A DNA stretch of 64,000 bases from CAZLKN01 sp964560135 (GTDB lineage Bacteria > Actinomycetota > JAICYB01). Of the stretch, positions 43,894 through 52,892 are shown piece by piece; the stretch's first letter is position 1, and every line of letters begins with the position of its first letter. A program made the position numbers and the translations under genes. The stretch spans positions 47,835-111,834 of the forward strand of contig CAZLKN010000005.1 of the NCBI GenBank assembly GCA_964560135.1, read 5' to 3'. The notes under the pieces were generated by a model, which was not told where the DNA came from, made no database searches, and was given only the letters and a program-made list of their open reading frames with translations.

Positions 43894-45246
43894 TTATCCT
43901 CCCTCGTTCAGTTCGCGTTCGACCACGGACGCGATCCGCTCCGCGACCTCTTGCGCCGCCTCCCGGGACCGCGCCTCCACCATCACGCGGACGAGCGGCT
44001 CGGTGCCGGAGGGCCGGACGAGCACCCGTCCGGAGCCCGCGAGATCCCGCTCGGCGGCGGTGACCGCCTCCCGTATCCCCGATGCCTCGGGCAGGCGGGC
44101 GCGGCCCTCGGTCCGCACGTTCACCAGGATCTGTGGGAACGGGCGGAAGGGAACGAGGTCCGCGAGCCTCTCTCCGTGCGTCGCGACCAGCTCCAACAGT
44201 CCCAGGCCCGTGAGGATCCCGTCGCCCGTGGTTGAACGGTCGAGCCGGATGACGTGGCCCGACTGCTCGCCACCGAGGACGAGGCCCTGGTCCCGGAGCG
44301 CTTCGAGGACGTAGCGGTCTCCGACGGGGGTTTCCACGAAGCGGATCCCCTCGCGATCGCACCAGACGCGGAGTGCGTGGTTGGCCATGACCGTCGACAC
44401 CACGGCGTCCCCGCTGAGGCGACCGGCCTCGCGGAGGCGGTGAGCGAGCATCGCGATCAATGCGTCCCCGTCGACGACGGTGCCGTCCTCGTCCACGGCG
44501 AGCACACGGTCGGCGTCTCCGTCCAGCGTGAGCCCGATCGCCTGCTGCCGGCCGGCGGCCTGCGCCACGACCTCGGGATGGGTCGCTCCGCACGCGTCGT
44601 TGATCCGTGCGCCGTCGTGGGTGGCGTGGATCGCTTCCACGTCGACCCCGAGCCGGCCCAGCACCTCGGGGGCCACGTGGGAGGCCGCTCCGTTGGCACA
44701 GTCCACGACCACCCGGAGTCCCGCGAGATCGGCCTCCACCGACGACACCAGATGCTCGACGTAGGCCTCCACGGCGTCTCCGACGGCTAGCGACCGGCCC
44801 ACGTCGGAGCCCGTGGGGCGGGGTCCAGGGTCACCGACGAGCGCCTCCAGAGCGTCCTCGACGGCCTCCGACAGCTTCCAGCCACCGGGCCCGATCACCT
44901 TGAGGCCGTTGTCTGCCGCCGGGTTGTGGGAAGCGGAGATCATGATGCCCGCGTCGGCCCCCAGTCGAGCCGTATGGAACGCGACGCCGGGTGTCGGGAG
45001 CACGCCGAGCAGCAACGCGTCGGCACCGGCCGAGCACAAGCCCGCGACCAGCGCGGCTTCCAGCAGATCCCCGGATGGTCTGGTGTCGCGCCCGACCACG
45101 ACCCGGGGGCGCCCCCGCGGCCCGGTCCCGAAGACGCCCTGGCCGCATGCGGCGGCGACGGCTCTGCCGACGTCGAGCGCCAGTTCGGCCCCCAGGTCGG
45201 TGTTCGCCGTACCGCGGATCCCGTCAGTACCGAAGAGTGTCTGCAT
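43894..45246 (-). CDS. glmM: Phosphoglucosamine mutase GlmM
   Basis: 450 residues. Converts glucosamine-6-phosphate to glucosamine-1-phosphate for UDP-GlcNAc synthesis, directly after the GlmS reaction. LFGTDGIRGTAN start, phosphoserine loop SASHNPAADNG, metal loop DGDADRVLAV, and sugar-phosphate loop RPSGTEPLVRVMVEA. The ATG at 45246 gives the family start; another ATG 5 codons upstream (45261) is equally possible since neither has a strong ribosome site. Stop lies 5 bases before the GlmS-like GTG. Confidence 0.95.
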   Translation of the reverse strand: MQTLFGTDGIRGTANTDLGAELALDVGRAVAAACGQGVFGTGPRGRPRVVVGRDTRPSGDLLEAALVAGLCSAGADALLLGVLPTPGVAFHTARLGADAGIMISASHNPAADNGLKVIGPGGWKLSEAVEDALEALVGDPGPRPTGSDVGRSLAVGDAVEAYVEHLVSSVEADLAGLRVVVDCANGAASHVAPEVLGRLGVDVEAIHATHDGARINDACGATHPEVVAQAAGRQQAIGLTLDGDADRVLAVDEDGTVVDGDALIAMLAHRLREAGRLSGDAVVSTVMANHALRVWCDREGIRFVETPVGDRYVLEALRDQGLVLGGEQSGHVIRLDRSTTGDGILTGLGLLELVATHGERLADLVPFRPFPQILVNVRTEGRARLPEASGIREAVTAAERDLAGSGRVLVRPSGTEPLVRVMVEARSREAAQEVAERIASVVERELNEGG

Positions 45247-45302
45247 GGCTGGGTGGGACATCAGTTTCCCACACCACCCGGTGTGGAGGGTGGGCGGAGG
45301 GC

Positions 45303-46571
45303 TCAGCGCCATAGCGTCGCCGGACGCAGCCGGAGGGCACTCCGGACGGCCCGGTACAACCCGGAGACCGTGGACGGCGCCTGCCGATCCTCCTCGATGA
45401 GGTAGGCCATGATGCGCACGGCGGCCCGGAAGACCCGCGGGCTGGCGAGTCCCAGCTCGGCGGCCGCCCGGGCCAACGGTGGACGCCGGATGGCTTTCAT
45501 GAACCACAGCGCCGTGCGGAACTGGAACCCGTAGGCGTCCCAGATGGCCTCCTCGTAGGCGCGCAGCATCCCCGACGGGGTCTTCGCGTCGAGCACGGCC
45601 GACGCGGCGACCTCCGCAGACTCCAGCGCGTAGGCGATGCCCTCGCCGGAGTAGGGGGTGATCAGGCCGGCGGCGTCACCGACGAGCAGAAGGCCCGGAG
45701 CGCCGGGCCGGAACCCGTGCATCGCCTCCGGCAGCAGCGCACCCACGGGCGGAGCTTCCTCGACGGCGTCCGCGAAGCCGGGACGCTCCCGCCTGAGCGT
45801 GTCCAGGAACCCCCCGTAGGCTTCACGCAGGGACGGACTCGATGCGAGGGTCGGCCGGTGGGGCAGGTCGACACCGACGTTGGCCGCACCCCCGGGCAAC
45901 GGGAAGACCCAGCCGTAGGCGGGCAGCCACCGCCCGGAGGGGGTCCGCAGCGGGTAGAACTCGAGGAGCGGCGTCCCGCCGCCACGACGCGGCTCAACCG
46001 GGCCGGCGTAACCGCGCAGCGCCGTGTACCAGAAGCCGCGCCCGTCACCGGCCGTCGGGGCGAGCCCGGCGCCGCGGGCGACCACGGAGGTCGCGCCGTC
46101 CGCGGCGATGACCGTGCCGGCCCGCACGTCCTCCCCGTCTTCGCCACGCCCCGCCCGAACCCCGCGACAGACACCGTCCTCGATCAGCGGGCCCAGCACG
46201 CGCACCCCGGTGCGAAGCTCGGCCCCCGCCGCCACGGCGCGCTCGCACACCGCGGCGTCCAGGTCGATGCGCCGGGCGACCAGGCCGTGGGCGGGCCAGC
46301 GCGTCGTGGACGGGAAGGCCGCCCACGTCGCGCGGGCACCCGAGACCATCTCCATCCCACCGACACGCGCGAACATCGCCTCGTCGTCTCTGATGCCGAG
46401 CCGTCCGAGGGCGGCGACCGCCCGTGGGGTGAGGCCCCCACCGCATGCCTTGTCCCGTGGGAAGCGGGCGCGGTCGCACAGAAGCACCTTCGCGCCCCCA
46501 CGAGCGAGATGTGCGGCTGCGGCGGCTCCGGCGGGCCCGGCCCCCACGACGACCACGTCGTAGCGGGCCAT
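45303..46571 (-). CDS. Geranylgeranyl reductase-family FAD-dependent oxidoreductase
   Basis: 422 residues. FAD-binding VVVGAGPAGAAAAAHLARGG at the start, CGGGLTPRAV, the second FAD motif GDAAGLITPYSGEGIAYAL, and helical C-terminal part. The family saturates isoprenoid chains of menaquinone or lipids in actinobacteria and chlorophyll chains in phototrophs. Menaquinone reduction (MenJ-like) is a reasonable guess but unproven. Lies between rpsI and glmM on the same strand. Confidence 0.87.
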   Translation of the reverse strand: MARYDVVVVGAGPAGAAAAAHLARGGAKVLLCDRARFPRDKACGGGLTPRAVAALGRLGIRDDEAMFARVGGMEMVSGARATWAAFPSTTRWPAHGLVARRIDLDAAVCERAVAAGAELRTGVRVLGPLIEDGVCRGVRAGRGEDGEDVRAGTVIAADGATSVVARGAGLAPTAGDGRGFWYTALRGYAGPVEPRRGGGTPLLEFYPLRTPSGRWLPAYGWVFPLPGGAANVGVDLPHRPTLASSPSLREAYGGFLDTLRRERPGFADAVEEAPPVGALLPEAMHGFRPGAPGLLLVGDAAGLITPYSGEGIAYALESAEVAASAVLDAKTPSGMLRAYEEAIWDAYGFQFRTALWFMKAIRRPPLARAAAELGLASPRVFRAAVRIMAYLIEEDRQAPSTVSGLYRAVRSALRLRPATLWR

Positions 46572-46582
46572 CGCCCCCGGCT

Positions 46583-46981
46583 TCAGCGCTTCGAGAACTG
46601 CGGCCGCTTGCGAGCCTTGCGCAGCCCGTACTTCTTGCGCTCCTTCACCCGCGGATCACGCGTGAGGAGCCCCGCCTTCTTGAGCGGGGGCCGGAAGGTC
46701 TCGTCGATCTCGCACAGCGCCCGGGCGATGCCGAGGCGCAGTGCCCCGGCCTGGCCGGTCGAACCGCCACCCTGAACCCTGGCGATCACGTTGTAGCTGC
46801 CCTGCACGCCGGCGACGTGCAGCGGATCGGCGATCCGGACGCGTTGCACGAGCGATGCCACGTACTGATCCAGGGGTCGCTCGTTCACAACGATCTGTCC
46901 GTCTCCCGGGATGAGGCGGACGCGGGCGACGGCGCCCTTCCGCCGTCCCGTACCCCAAGTCACCTGATCGGTCACCCTCAT
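46583..46981 (-). CDS. rpsI: 30S ribosomal protein S9
   Basis: 132 residues. GTGRRKGAVARVRLIPG, the mid-part GGGSTGQAGALRLGIARAL and a basic end KKYGLRKARKRPQFSKR whose terminal SKR reaches the P-site tRNA. The ATG at 46981 forms TGATG with the rplM stop; an adjacent upstream GTG is possible. Paired with rplM as usual. Confidence 0.97.
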   Translation of the reverse strand: MRVTDQVTWGTGRRKGAVARVRLIPGDGQIVVNERPLDQYVASLVQRVRIADPLHVAGVQGSYNVIARVQGGGSTGQAGALRLGIARALCEIDETFRPPLKKAGLLTRDPRVKERKKYGLRKARKRPQFSKR

Positions 46982-47637
46982 CACTCCTTGCTCGCGTCGT
47001 CGGTGGTGCCGTCGTCCGTGTCATCTGCCGGTGCGGTCTCCTGCCCGGCCGCCTCGTCGGGCTGCGGCTGGGGCGCCGCGACGTCCTCGATCGGAGGCGC
47101 GCCCTCGGGCGCCGGCTCGGCGGCCGGCGACGAGGTCTCCGGTTGCGGCTGCGGTGCGGCCACGGACGCCGGGTCGGGCACCTCGGGAACTGCCGCCGGG
47201 ATCGGGCCCTGGAGCTCGAGCGTATGCGGCTTCTGCGCCTCGTGCGGGTGATCGGATCCCCGGTACACCTTCAGCTTGCGGAGCTGCCTGCGTCCGAGAC
47301 TCGTCTTGGGGAGCATCCCCCAGACGGCCCGCTCCACGGCCCGCTCCGGGTGCTTCTCCAGGAGCTTGCCGTACCACAGCTCACGCAGACCCCCCGGATA
47401 TCCGGAGTGCCGCCGGTACTGCTTCTGGTCGAGTTTCGCGCCCGTCAGCTTTACCTTCTCGGCGTTGATCACGATGACGAAATCACCGGTGTCGAGATGG
47501 GGCGTGAACTGGGGTTTGTGTTTGCCACGCAGCACCGAGGCCACCCGGGTCGCCAGCCGGCCGAGGACCTGGCCTTCGGCGTCCACGATGAACCATCGGC
47601 GCGTGACCTCACCCGGCTTCGCGGAATAGGTCTTCAC
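46981..47637 (-). CDS. rplM: 50S ribosomal protein L13 with long C-terminal extension
   Basis: 218 residues against about 145 normally. The first 145 are ordinary L13: KTYSAKPGEVTRRWFIVDAE, GDFVIVINAEKVKLTG, GMLPKTSLGRRQLRKLKVY and the end HPHEAQKPHTLEL. From about 146 a Pro/Ala/Glu/Asp-rich acidic tail (PQPQPETSSPAAEPAPEG, DDTDDGTTDDASKE) follows with no folded motif. GTG start at 47637 has GGGAGGT upstream and overlaps the truA stop. Confidence 0.96.
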   Translation of the reverse strand: MKTYSAKPGEVTRRWFIVDAEGQVLGRLATRVASVLRGKHKPQFTPHLDTGDFVIVINAEKVKLTGAKLDQKQYRRHSGYPGGLRELWYGKLLEKHPERAVERAVWGMLPKTSLGRRQLRKLKVYRGSDHPHEAQKPHTLELQGPIPAAVPEVPDPASVAAPQPQPETSSPAAEPAPEGAPPIEDVAAPQPQPDEAAGQETAPADDTDDGTTDDASKE

Positions 47638-48458
47638 CGTATACCTCCCACTACCTCGTCCGCGGCATGCACCGAGGAGGACCATGGCCATCCCAGAGGC
47701 GTGCGCCGCGGCCAGGAAACGTCGTCATAGCCGACCTCGGTCAGCGTCAATCCCTGCGGCAACGCCACCGGACCGGCGGCCGCCCGGTCGGCGGCCAGCA
47801 GCGCCTCGCGCATCCACGAGACGGTCCGTCGCCCGCGTCCGACCTCCAACGCGCTGCCGACGATGCTCCGCACCATCTGGTGGAGGAAGGACTCGCCTAC
47901 GATCCGGATCCGGATGAACGGATCCTCGTCCGCACAGGTGACCTCGTGGACGGTGCGCACGGGCGACTGGTCCTCCCGGACCCGGGCGAAGGAACGGAAG
48001 TCGTGGGTGCCGGCCACGACGCCGAGCGCCCTGCCCAGGGCCTCGCCGTCGATCCGCTCTCGCACCCACAACGAGTAGGGGTGGAACAGCGGGTGGCGGG
48101 CTTCATGGTTCCAGATCAGGTAGACGTACGCGCGCCAGGTCGCCGACCGGCGGGCGTCGAAATCGTCGGGGGCCCACTGGGCGTCGAGAACACTGACGTC
48201 GGTGGGCAGGGAGCCGGGAAGCGCCCGCATCAGCATGTCCGGCTCGAGCCGTCCGGCGGCCGGCAGCGAGACCACCTGGCCGAGCGCGTGCACGCCGGCA
48301 TCGGTGCGCCCGGCGACCCGTACGGCGATCCGCTCGTCGGTCAGGCCGGAGAGCGCATCCTCCAGGACGCCCTGGACCGTGCGCTGCTCGGGCTGGGCCT
48401 GGAAGCCGGCGAACCGTGTGCCGTCGTAGGCTACGAGGAGACGGAGACCCACCGTCAC
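47634..48458 (-). CDS. truA: tRNA pseudouridine(38-40) synthase TruA
   Basis: 274 residues. Isomerises uridines 38-40 in the anticodon arm. Catalytic Asp in GRTDAGVHALGQV, then FDARRSATWRAYVYLIWN and SFLHQMVRSIVGSALEVG. The C-terminal 25 residues after LTEVGYDD are longer than usual. Overlaps rplQ and rplM by four bases each, as in the classic rplQ-truA-rplM order. Confidence 0.95.
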   Translation of the reverse strand: MTVGLRLLVAYDGTRFAGFQAQPEQRTVQGVLEDALSGLTDERIAVRVAGRTDAGVHALGQVVSLPAAGRLEPDMLMRALPGSLPTDVSVLDAQWAPDDFDARRSATWRAYVYLIWNHEARHPLFHPYSLWVRERIDGEALGRALGVVAGTHDFRSFARVREDQSPVRTVHEVTCADEDPFIRIRIVGESFLHQMVRSIVGSALEVGRGRRTVSWMREALLAADRAAAGPVALPQGLTLTEVGYDDVSWPRRTPLGWPWSSSVHAADEVVGGIR

Positions 48459-48832
48459 TCCTCGGACTCGCGTTCGGGCCGATCGACGAGCTCGATGATG
48501 GCCATCTCGGTGCCGTCGCCGCGGCGCTGCCCCAGCTTCAGGATGCGGGTGTAGCCCCCCGGACGCTCGGCCACCAGCGGCGCCACGTCGGCGAACAACC
48601 GGTGCACGACCGCCCGGTCACCGAGCTCGGACAGGACCAGCCGGCGGTTGTGCACGTCGCCCTTCCGAGCCTTGGTGATCAGCTTCTCGATGTACGGCCG
48701 GAGCTTCCGCGCCTTGGCGTCGGTGGTGACGATCCGGCCGTGGCTGATCAACGACTTGGACAGGTTCCGCATGAGCGACTTCTGGTGGGCCGGACCGCTG
48801 CCCAGACGGGGACCTCTCGACGGCTTGGGCAA
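48455..48832 (-). CDS. rplQ: 50S ribosomal protein L17
   Basis: 125 residues. GPAHQKSLMRNLSKSLISHG and TTDAKARKLRPYIEKLIT are the family motifs. The TTG at 48832 is the only in-frame start that gives the usual PKPSRGPRLG; AAGGAGAT at the end of rpoA is its ribosome site. Last gene of the alpha operon proper. Confidence 0.97.
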   Translation of the reverse strand: MPKPSRGPRLGSGPAHQKSLMRNLSKSLISHGRIVTTDAKARKLRPYIEKLITKARKGDVHNRRLVLSELGDRAVVHRLFADVAPLVAERPGGYTRILKLGQRRGDGTEMAIIELVDRPERESEE

Positions 48833-48833
48833 C

Positions 48834-49769
48834 CTAGATCTCCTTCGTCTTCAGACTCAGACCCATGTCCGTCAGCTTGTCGACGACCTCGTCCACGGAC
48901 TTCTGACCGAAGTTCCGGATGTCCATCAGGTCGTCCATCGTGCACTCGAGAAGATCGCCCAGCGTGTGGACGCCCTCGCGCTTCAGACAGTTGAGGGCCC
49001 TGACCGACAGATCGAGCTGCTCGACGGGCCGCTCGGTGTCGACGAGCGGCCGCGCTGCCGCCTCGGCGGGCTCTGGCTCCGCGGGACCCTCGATCAACTC
49101 GCGGAAGAGGGCGATCAGCTCGCCCAGCCTATCGGCGGCACTGACCACGGCCTGCTCGGGCGTCACGGCGCCGTTGGTCTCGATCTCGAGCACGAGCCGG
49201 TCGTAGTTCGTCATCTGCTCCACCCGGGTGTGCTCGACGACGTAGGTGACGCGGCGCACCGGCGAGAAGATGGCGTCCACGGGGATGTCGCCGATCACGT
49301 CCTTGCGCTTCATGCGGTCGGCGACGGTGTATCCGACCCCGCGCTCGACGTTGAACTCCATGTCGAGACGGCCCTTGGAGTTGAGCGTGGCGAGGTGCAG
49401 GTCGGGATTGATGATCGTGATCCCGGCCGGCGCCTCGATGTCGGCGGCGGTGACGTCTGCGGGCCCCCGCGCCCGCAGATGCAGGGTGCCGGTGGGTTCG
49501 TCGGTCTCCATCTTGACGACGATGTCCTTGATGTTCAGGACGATGTCCGTCGCATCTTCCTTCACGCCCGGGATCGTCGTGAACTCGTGGAGGACGCCCT
49601 CGATCTTCACGGAGGCGACGGCTGCACCGGCCACCGACGAAAGCAAGGTGCGGCGCATGGCGTTCCCCACCGTGTAGCCGAATCCCGGCTCCAGCGGTTC
49701 GATGACGAACCGTGAGAGGTTCTCGGCGATCGGCTCTTCGGTAACTGCGGCCCTGGCAACGGTGAGCAC
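48834..49769 (-). CDS. rpoA: DNA-directed RNA polymerase alpha subunit
   Basis: 311 residues, usual length. Assembly domain with FGYTVGNAMRRTLLSSV, linker with an Ala/Glu/Pro stretch (PAEPEPAEAAARP), and C-terminal DNA-contact domain with VRALNCLKREGVHTLGDLL and the final IRNFGQKSVDEV. GTG start at 49769 with AGGAGGAA. Located between rpsD and rplQ as in most bacteria. Confidence 0.97.
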   Translation of the reverse strand: MLTVARAAVTEEPIAENLSRFVIEPLEPGFGYTVGNAMRRTLLSSVAGAAVASVKIEGVLHEFTTIPGVKEDATDIVLNIKDIVVKMETDEPTGTLHLRARGPADVTAADIEAPAGITIINPDLHLATLNSKGRLDMEFNVERGVGYTVADRMKRKDVIGDIPVDAIFSPVRRVTYVVEHTRVEQMTNYDRLVLEIETNGAVTPEQAVVSAADRLGELIALFRELIEGPAEPEPAEAAARPLVDTERPVEQLDLSVRALNCLKREGVHTLGDLLECTMDDLMDIRNFGQKSVDEVVDKLTDMGLSLKTKEI

Positions 49770-49802
49770 GGATTCCTCCTATCTACGAACTTCGTCGGCG
49801 TC

Positions 49803-50429
49803 CTACCGCGAGTAGAACTCGACGATGAACGACTCCTTGACGGGCGCGTCGATGTCCACACGGTCGGGTAGCGAGACCACCCTGGCCTCGAGCTTGTCGT
49901 AGTCGGCGTTGATCCACGCCGGCACCGACCGGGACTGGGCACGCTCCCGAGCCTCGAGGACCCGGACGATCCCCCGCGACTTCTCCTTGACCGAAACGAC
50001 GTCCCCCGGCCTGATGAGCGCGGAGGGGATGTTGGTCAACCTCCCGTTCACCAGTACGTGACGGTGGAGGACGAGCTGACGAGCATCGTCTCTGGACTGG
50101 GCGAACCCGGCACGGAAGACGACGTTGTCGACGCGGCGCTCGAGGACCCTCAGCAGGTTCTCGCCGGTGGCGCCCCGCTGACGGGCGGCCATGTCGTAGT
50201 ACTTGCGGAACTGCTTCTCGAGCACACCGTAGATCCGCCTCGCCTTCTGCTTCTCGCGCAGGCGGATCTGGTACGGGGTCTCGCGCTTGCGCCCGCGGCC
50301 GTGCTGACCCGGCGGAAAGGGTCGCTTCTCCACGGGGCACTTCGGGGACTCGCACTTCGCCCCCTTGAGGTACAGCTTCATCCCCTCACGGCGGCAGAGC
50401 TTGCAGTCGGCGTCCTTGTACCTGGCCAC
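49803..50429 (-). CDS. rpsD: 30S ribosomal protein S4 (zinc-binding form)
   Basis: 208 residues. Starts small-subunit assembly and contacts 16S rRNA. The four cysteines C9, C12, C26 and C31 make the zinc-bound C+ variant. The S4 RNA-binding domain shows RLDNVV-like RRVDNVVFRAGFAQSRDDAR and GRLTNIPSALIRPGDVVSV. GTG start at 50429. S4 proteins autoregulate alpha operons in some bacteria; no leader motif for that was identified here. Confidence 0.97.
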   Translation of the reverse strand: MARYKDADCKLCRREGMKLYLKGAKCESPKCPVEKRPFPPGQHGRGRKRETPYQIRLREKQKARRIYGVLEKQFRKYYDMAARQRGATGENLLRVLERRVDNVVFRAGFAQSRDDARQLVLHRHVLVNGRLTNIPSALIRPGDVVSVKEKSRGIVRVLEARERAQSRSVPAWINADYDKLEARVVSLPDRVDIDAPVKESFIVEFYSR

Positions 50430-50431
50430 GG

Positions 50432-50830
50432 CTACACCCTCCGTCGTTTCGGCGGACGACAGCCGTTGTGCGGCACCGGCGTCACATCGGTGATGTTGGC
50501 CACTTCGAGGCCTGCTGCCTGCAGGGCGCGGATCGCGGTCTCACGGCCGGAACCGGGGCCCTTCACGTGGACCTCCACACGCCGCATCCCGTGCTCCATC
50601 GCCTTGCGTGCCGCCGCTTCGGCTGCCAGCTGGGCGGCGAACGGCGTGGACTTGCGAGATCCCTTGAATCCCACCGTTCCTCCGGTCGACCAGGAGACCA
50701 CCGCTCCCTGGGGGTCGGTGATGGTGATGGTGGTGTTGTTGAAGCTGGACTTGATGTGCGCCTGACCGGCGGCGATGTTCTTACGTTCGCGCCGCCGGAC
50801 CCGGTCGCCGGTTCCCTTCTTCTTCGCCAC
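50432..50830 (-). CDS. rpsK: 30S ribosomal protein S11
   Basis: 132 residues. AHIKSSFNNTTITITDPQG and STPFAAQLAAEAAARKAMEHG are conserved; ends TPVPHNGCRPPKRRRV. GTG start at 50830, 3 bases after the rpsM stop. Confidence 0.97.
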   Translation of the reverse strand: MAKKKGTGDRVRRRERKNIAAGQAHIKSSFNNTTITITDPQGAVVSWSTGGTVGFKGSRKSTPFAAQLAAEAAARKAMEHGMRRVEVHVKGPGSGRETAIRALQAAGLEVANITDVTPVPHNGCRPPKRRRV

Positions 50831-50833
50831 GTG

Positions 50834-51220
50834 CTAGCCCTTCTTCCCGACCTTCTTGCGCTTGCCGCCCACGGTCTTCCGGGGGCCCTTTCGCGTGCGG
50901 GCGTTGGTCTGCGTCCGCTGACCCCGAAGCGGGAGCCCGAGGACGTGCCGCATGCCCTGGTAGCTCGAGATCTCGATCTTGCGCCGGATGTCCTGCTGGA
51001 CCTCCCGGCGCAACTCACCCTCGACCTTGACGTTGGCGTCGATCCACTGGCGGATACGCGCGATCTCCTCGTCGGTCAGATCCTTGGTCTTGGTGGCGGG
51101 ATCGACGTTCGCGGTCGAGCAGACGTCCTGCGCCCGCATCCTTCCGATCCCGAAGATGTAGGTCAGAGCGACCTCGATCCGCTTGTCGCGGGGAAGGTCG
51201 ATTCCGGCGATACGAGCCAT
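50834..51220 (-). CDS. rpsM: 30S ribosomal protein S13
   Basis: 128 residues. ARIAGIDLPRDKRIEVALTY start, GLPLRGQRTQTNARTRKGP in the loop that touches P-site tRNA, and a strongly basic end KTVGGKRKKVGKKG. ATG at 51220, 5 bases after the rpmJ stop. Confidence 0.97.
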   Translation of the reverse strand: MARIAGIDLPRDKRIEVALTYIFGIGRMRAQDVCSTANVDPATKTKDLTDEEIARIRQWIDANVKVEGELRREVQQDIRRKIEISSYQGMRHVLGLPLRGQRTQTNARTRKGPRKTVGGKRKKVGKKG

Positions 51221-51225
51221 ATCCT

Positions 51226-51342
51226 TCAGCTCCCCTGACGCTGCTTGTGGCGCGGGTTCTCACAGATGACACGCACGCGCCCACCCCGACGGATGATCTT
51301 GCACTTGTCACACATCTTCTTGACCGACGCGCGAACCTTCAC
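51226..51342 (-). CDS. rpmJ: 50S ribosomal protein L36
   Basis: 38 codons with a GTG start at 51342 and a TGA at 51226. KVRASVKKMCDKCKIIRR and VICENPRHKQRQGS hold the zinc ligands C11, C14, C27 and H32 (C+ form). It is first in the alpha operon here, since infA is missing between map and rpmJ. A TAGACT promoter box lies about 82 bases upstream. Confidence 0.96.
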   Translation of the reverse strand: MKVRASVKKMCDKCKIIRRGGRVRVICENPRHKQRQGS

Positions 51343-51423
51343 AAGGCCTCAACTCCATACGTGTCGTCGGCCCGGGAACACACCTGCAGGTGCGTCCGGG
51401 CAGACAGGGACGGACAAACAGCA

Positions 51424-51429
51424 AGTCTA
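51424..51429 (-). promoter_or_regulatory. Candidate -10 box of the rpmJ-rpsM-rpsK-rpsD-rpoA-rplQ unit
   Basis: Minus-strand TAGACT with extended TGC before it, and a weak TTCGCG 18 bases upstream. It sits in the 118-base gap between map and rpmJ and would give an mRNA leader of about 75 bases holding a 12-base palindrome (51381-51392). Suggests the alpha genes have their own promoter. Confidence 0.5.
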
Positions 51430-51460
51430 GCACCCTTGTCCATGAGCCGCGAACCCCACC

Positions 51461-52210
51461 TCATGGGAGCGTCAGGACGAAAGGATCACCGTCGGTCACG
51501 GCCACCGAGTGTTCGAAGTGGGCGGACAGCGAGCGGTCGGCGGTCACGACGGTCCACGCGTCCGCCAGGACCTCCGTCTGCCAGTCCCCGGCGTTGACCA
51601 TCGGCTCGATCGCGATCGTGGTCCCGGCCTCCAGCTTGGGTCCCCGTCCCGGGGGCCCGTAGTTGGGGATCTGCGGCTCCTCATGGAGGCTCTGACCCAG
51701 ACCGTGGCCGACGTACTCCCGGACCACGGAGAACCCTGCCCCCTCGGCAACCTGCTGCACGGCATGGGAGATGTCGGAGACCCGGCTTCCCGCCCGGGCC
51801 CGGTCGATCCCGGCCCACAGGGCCTCCTCGGTGACCCGCATCAGCTTGTCGATCTCCGCCGGCGGCTCGTCGCCGACGTAGAACGTCCAGGCGGAATCGC
51901 CGTGATATCCGTCACGGATCGCGCCCACGTCGATCTTCACCAGATCCCCCTCGACGAGCTTCCGGTCGCCCGGGATCCCGTGCACGATCTCCTCGTTCAG
52001 CGAGATACACGCGCTCGCGGGGAACCCGCGGTAACCCTTGAAAGACGGGATGCAGCCCTCCGACCTGACCACACGCTCGACGATCTCGTCGAGCTCGATG
52101 GTGCGCACTCCGGGACGGATCAGCTCGCGCACGGCCTCGAAGGCCCTCGCGACCACGAGGCCCGCGGAGCGCATGAGCTCGATCTCCTGGGGGCTCTTGC
52201 GGACGATCAT
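51461..52210 (-). CDS. map: Methionine aminopeptidase type I
   Basis: 249 residues. Removes the initiator Met. Metal ligands are seen as KIDVGAIRDGYHGDSAW (two Asp), GHGLGQSLHEEP (His), AIEPMV (Glu) and HFEHSVAVT (Glu). The ATG at 52210 overlaps the adk stop by ATGA. No N-terminal SH3-binding extension. Usual length. Confidence 0.96.
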   Translation of the reverse strand: MIVRKSPQEIELMRSAGLVVARAFEAVRELIRPGVRTIELDEIVERVVRSEGCIPSFKGYRGFPASACISLNEEIVHGIPGDRKLVEGDLVKIDVGAIRDGYHGDSAWTFYVGDEPPAEIDKLMRVTEEALWAGIDRARAGSRVSDISHAVQQVAEGAGFSVVREYVGHGLGQSLHEEPQIPNYGPPGRGPKLEAGTTIAIEPMVNAGDWQTEVLADAWTVVTADRSLSAHFEHSVAVTDGDPFVLTLP

Positions 52211-52854
52211 CCGTCGATACCGATGGCCTTCTGGATCCGGGCCGCCACCTCGTCCACCGTCCCGATGCCGTCCACGCTGGCGAAGACCCCGTCGCGATCG
52301 TAGTGTCGGAGCAGACCCTTGGTCGCGCTGTGGTAGACGTCCAGCCGGTGCTGGACCGTCTCCGGCGCGTCGTCGCGCCGGGTCACGAGCTCCGTCCCGT
52401 CGTCGTCGCACCGGCCCGGCTCGCGGGGAGGTTCGTACTTGACGTGGTAGGCCCGCTGGCACACGGGGCAGAGCCGACGGCCGCTCAGACGGTCCACGAT
52501 CTCCTCGTTGGGAACGTCCAGATGGATCGCCTTGTCCAGTGGCCGGTCGAGTTTCTCCAGCACCTCGTCGAGGGCCAGAGCCTGCGCGTCCGTCCGGGGG
52601 AAGCCGTCGAGCACGAATCCATCGGCGTCCGGCTCCGAGACCCGGTCGGCGATGAAGCGGATCATCAGGTGGTCGGGCACGAGATCGCCCCGGTCCATGT
52701 AGGATTTCGCCTCGAGACCGAGCTCCGTTCCTTCGGAGATCGCCCCTCGCAACAGGTCACCGGATGCGATGTGCGGGACCTCGAGACGCTCCGCCAGTTG
52801 ACGGGCCTGCGTCCCCTTCCCGGCTCCGGGAGGACCGACGAGGAGGATACGCAC
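52207..52854 (-). CDS. adk: Adenylate kinase
   Basis: 215 residues, long-LID form. P-loop GPPGAGKGTQA, NMP-site ASGDLLRGAI, FVLDGFPRT, and a LID with CPVCQRAYHVKYEPP and RCDDDGTEL, so zinc may bind through C-x2-C plus C/D. Catalyses ATP + AMP to 2 ADP. GTG start at 52854. Located between secY and map as in most bacteria. Confidence 0.96.
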   Translation of the reverse strand: MRILLVGPPGAGKGTQARQLAERLEVPHIASGDLLRGAISEGTELGLEAKSYMDRGDLVPDHLMIRFIADRVSEPDADGFVLDGFPRTDAQALALDEVLEKLDRPLDKAIHLDVPNEEIVDRLSGRRLCPVCQRAYHVKYEPPREPGRCDDDGTELVTRRDDAPETVQHRLDVYHSATKGLLRHYDRDGVFASVDGIGTVDEVAARIQKAIGIDG

Positions 52855-52892
52855 GATGCTCCACGCTCCTTGTGTTGTTCGGGTTGGACCGG

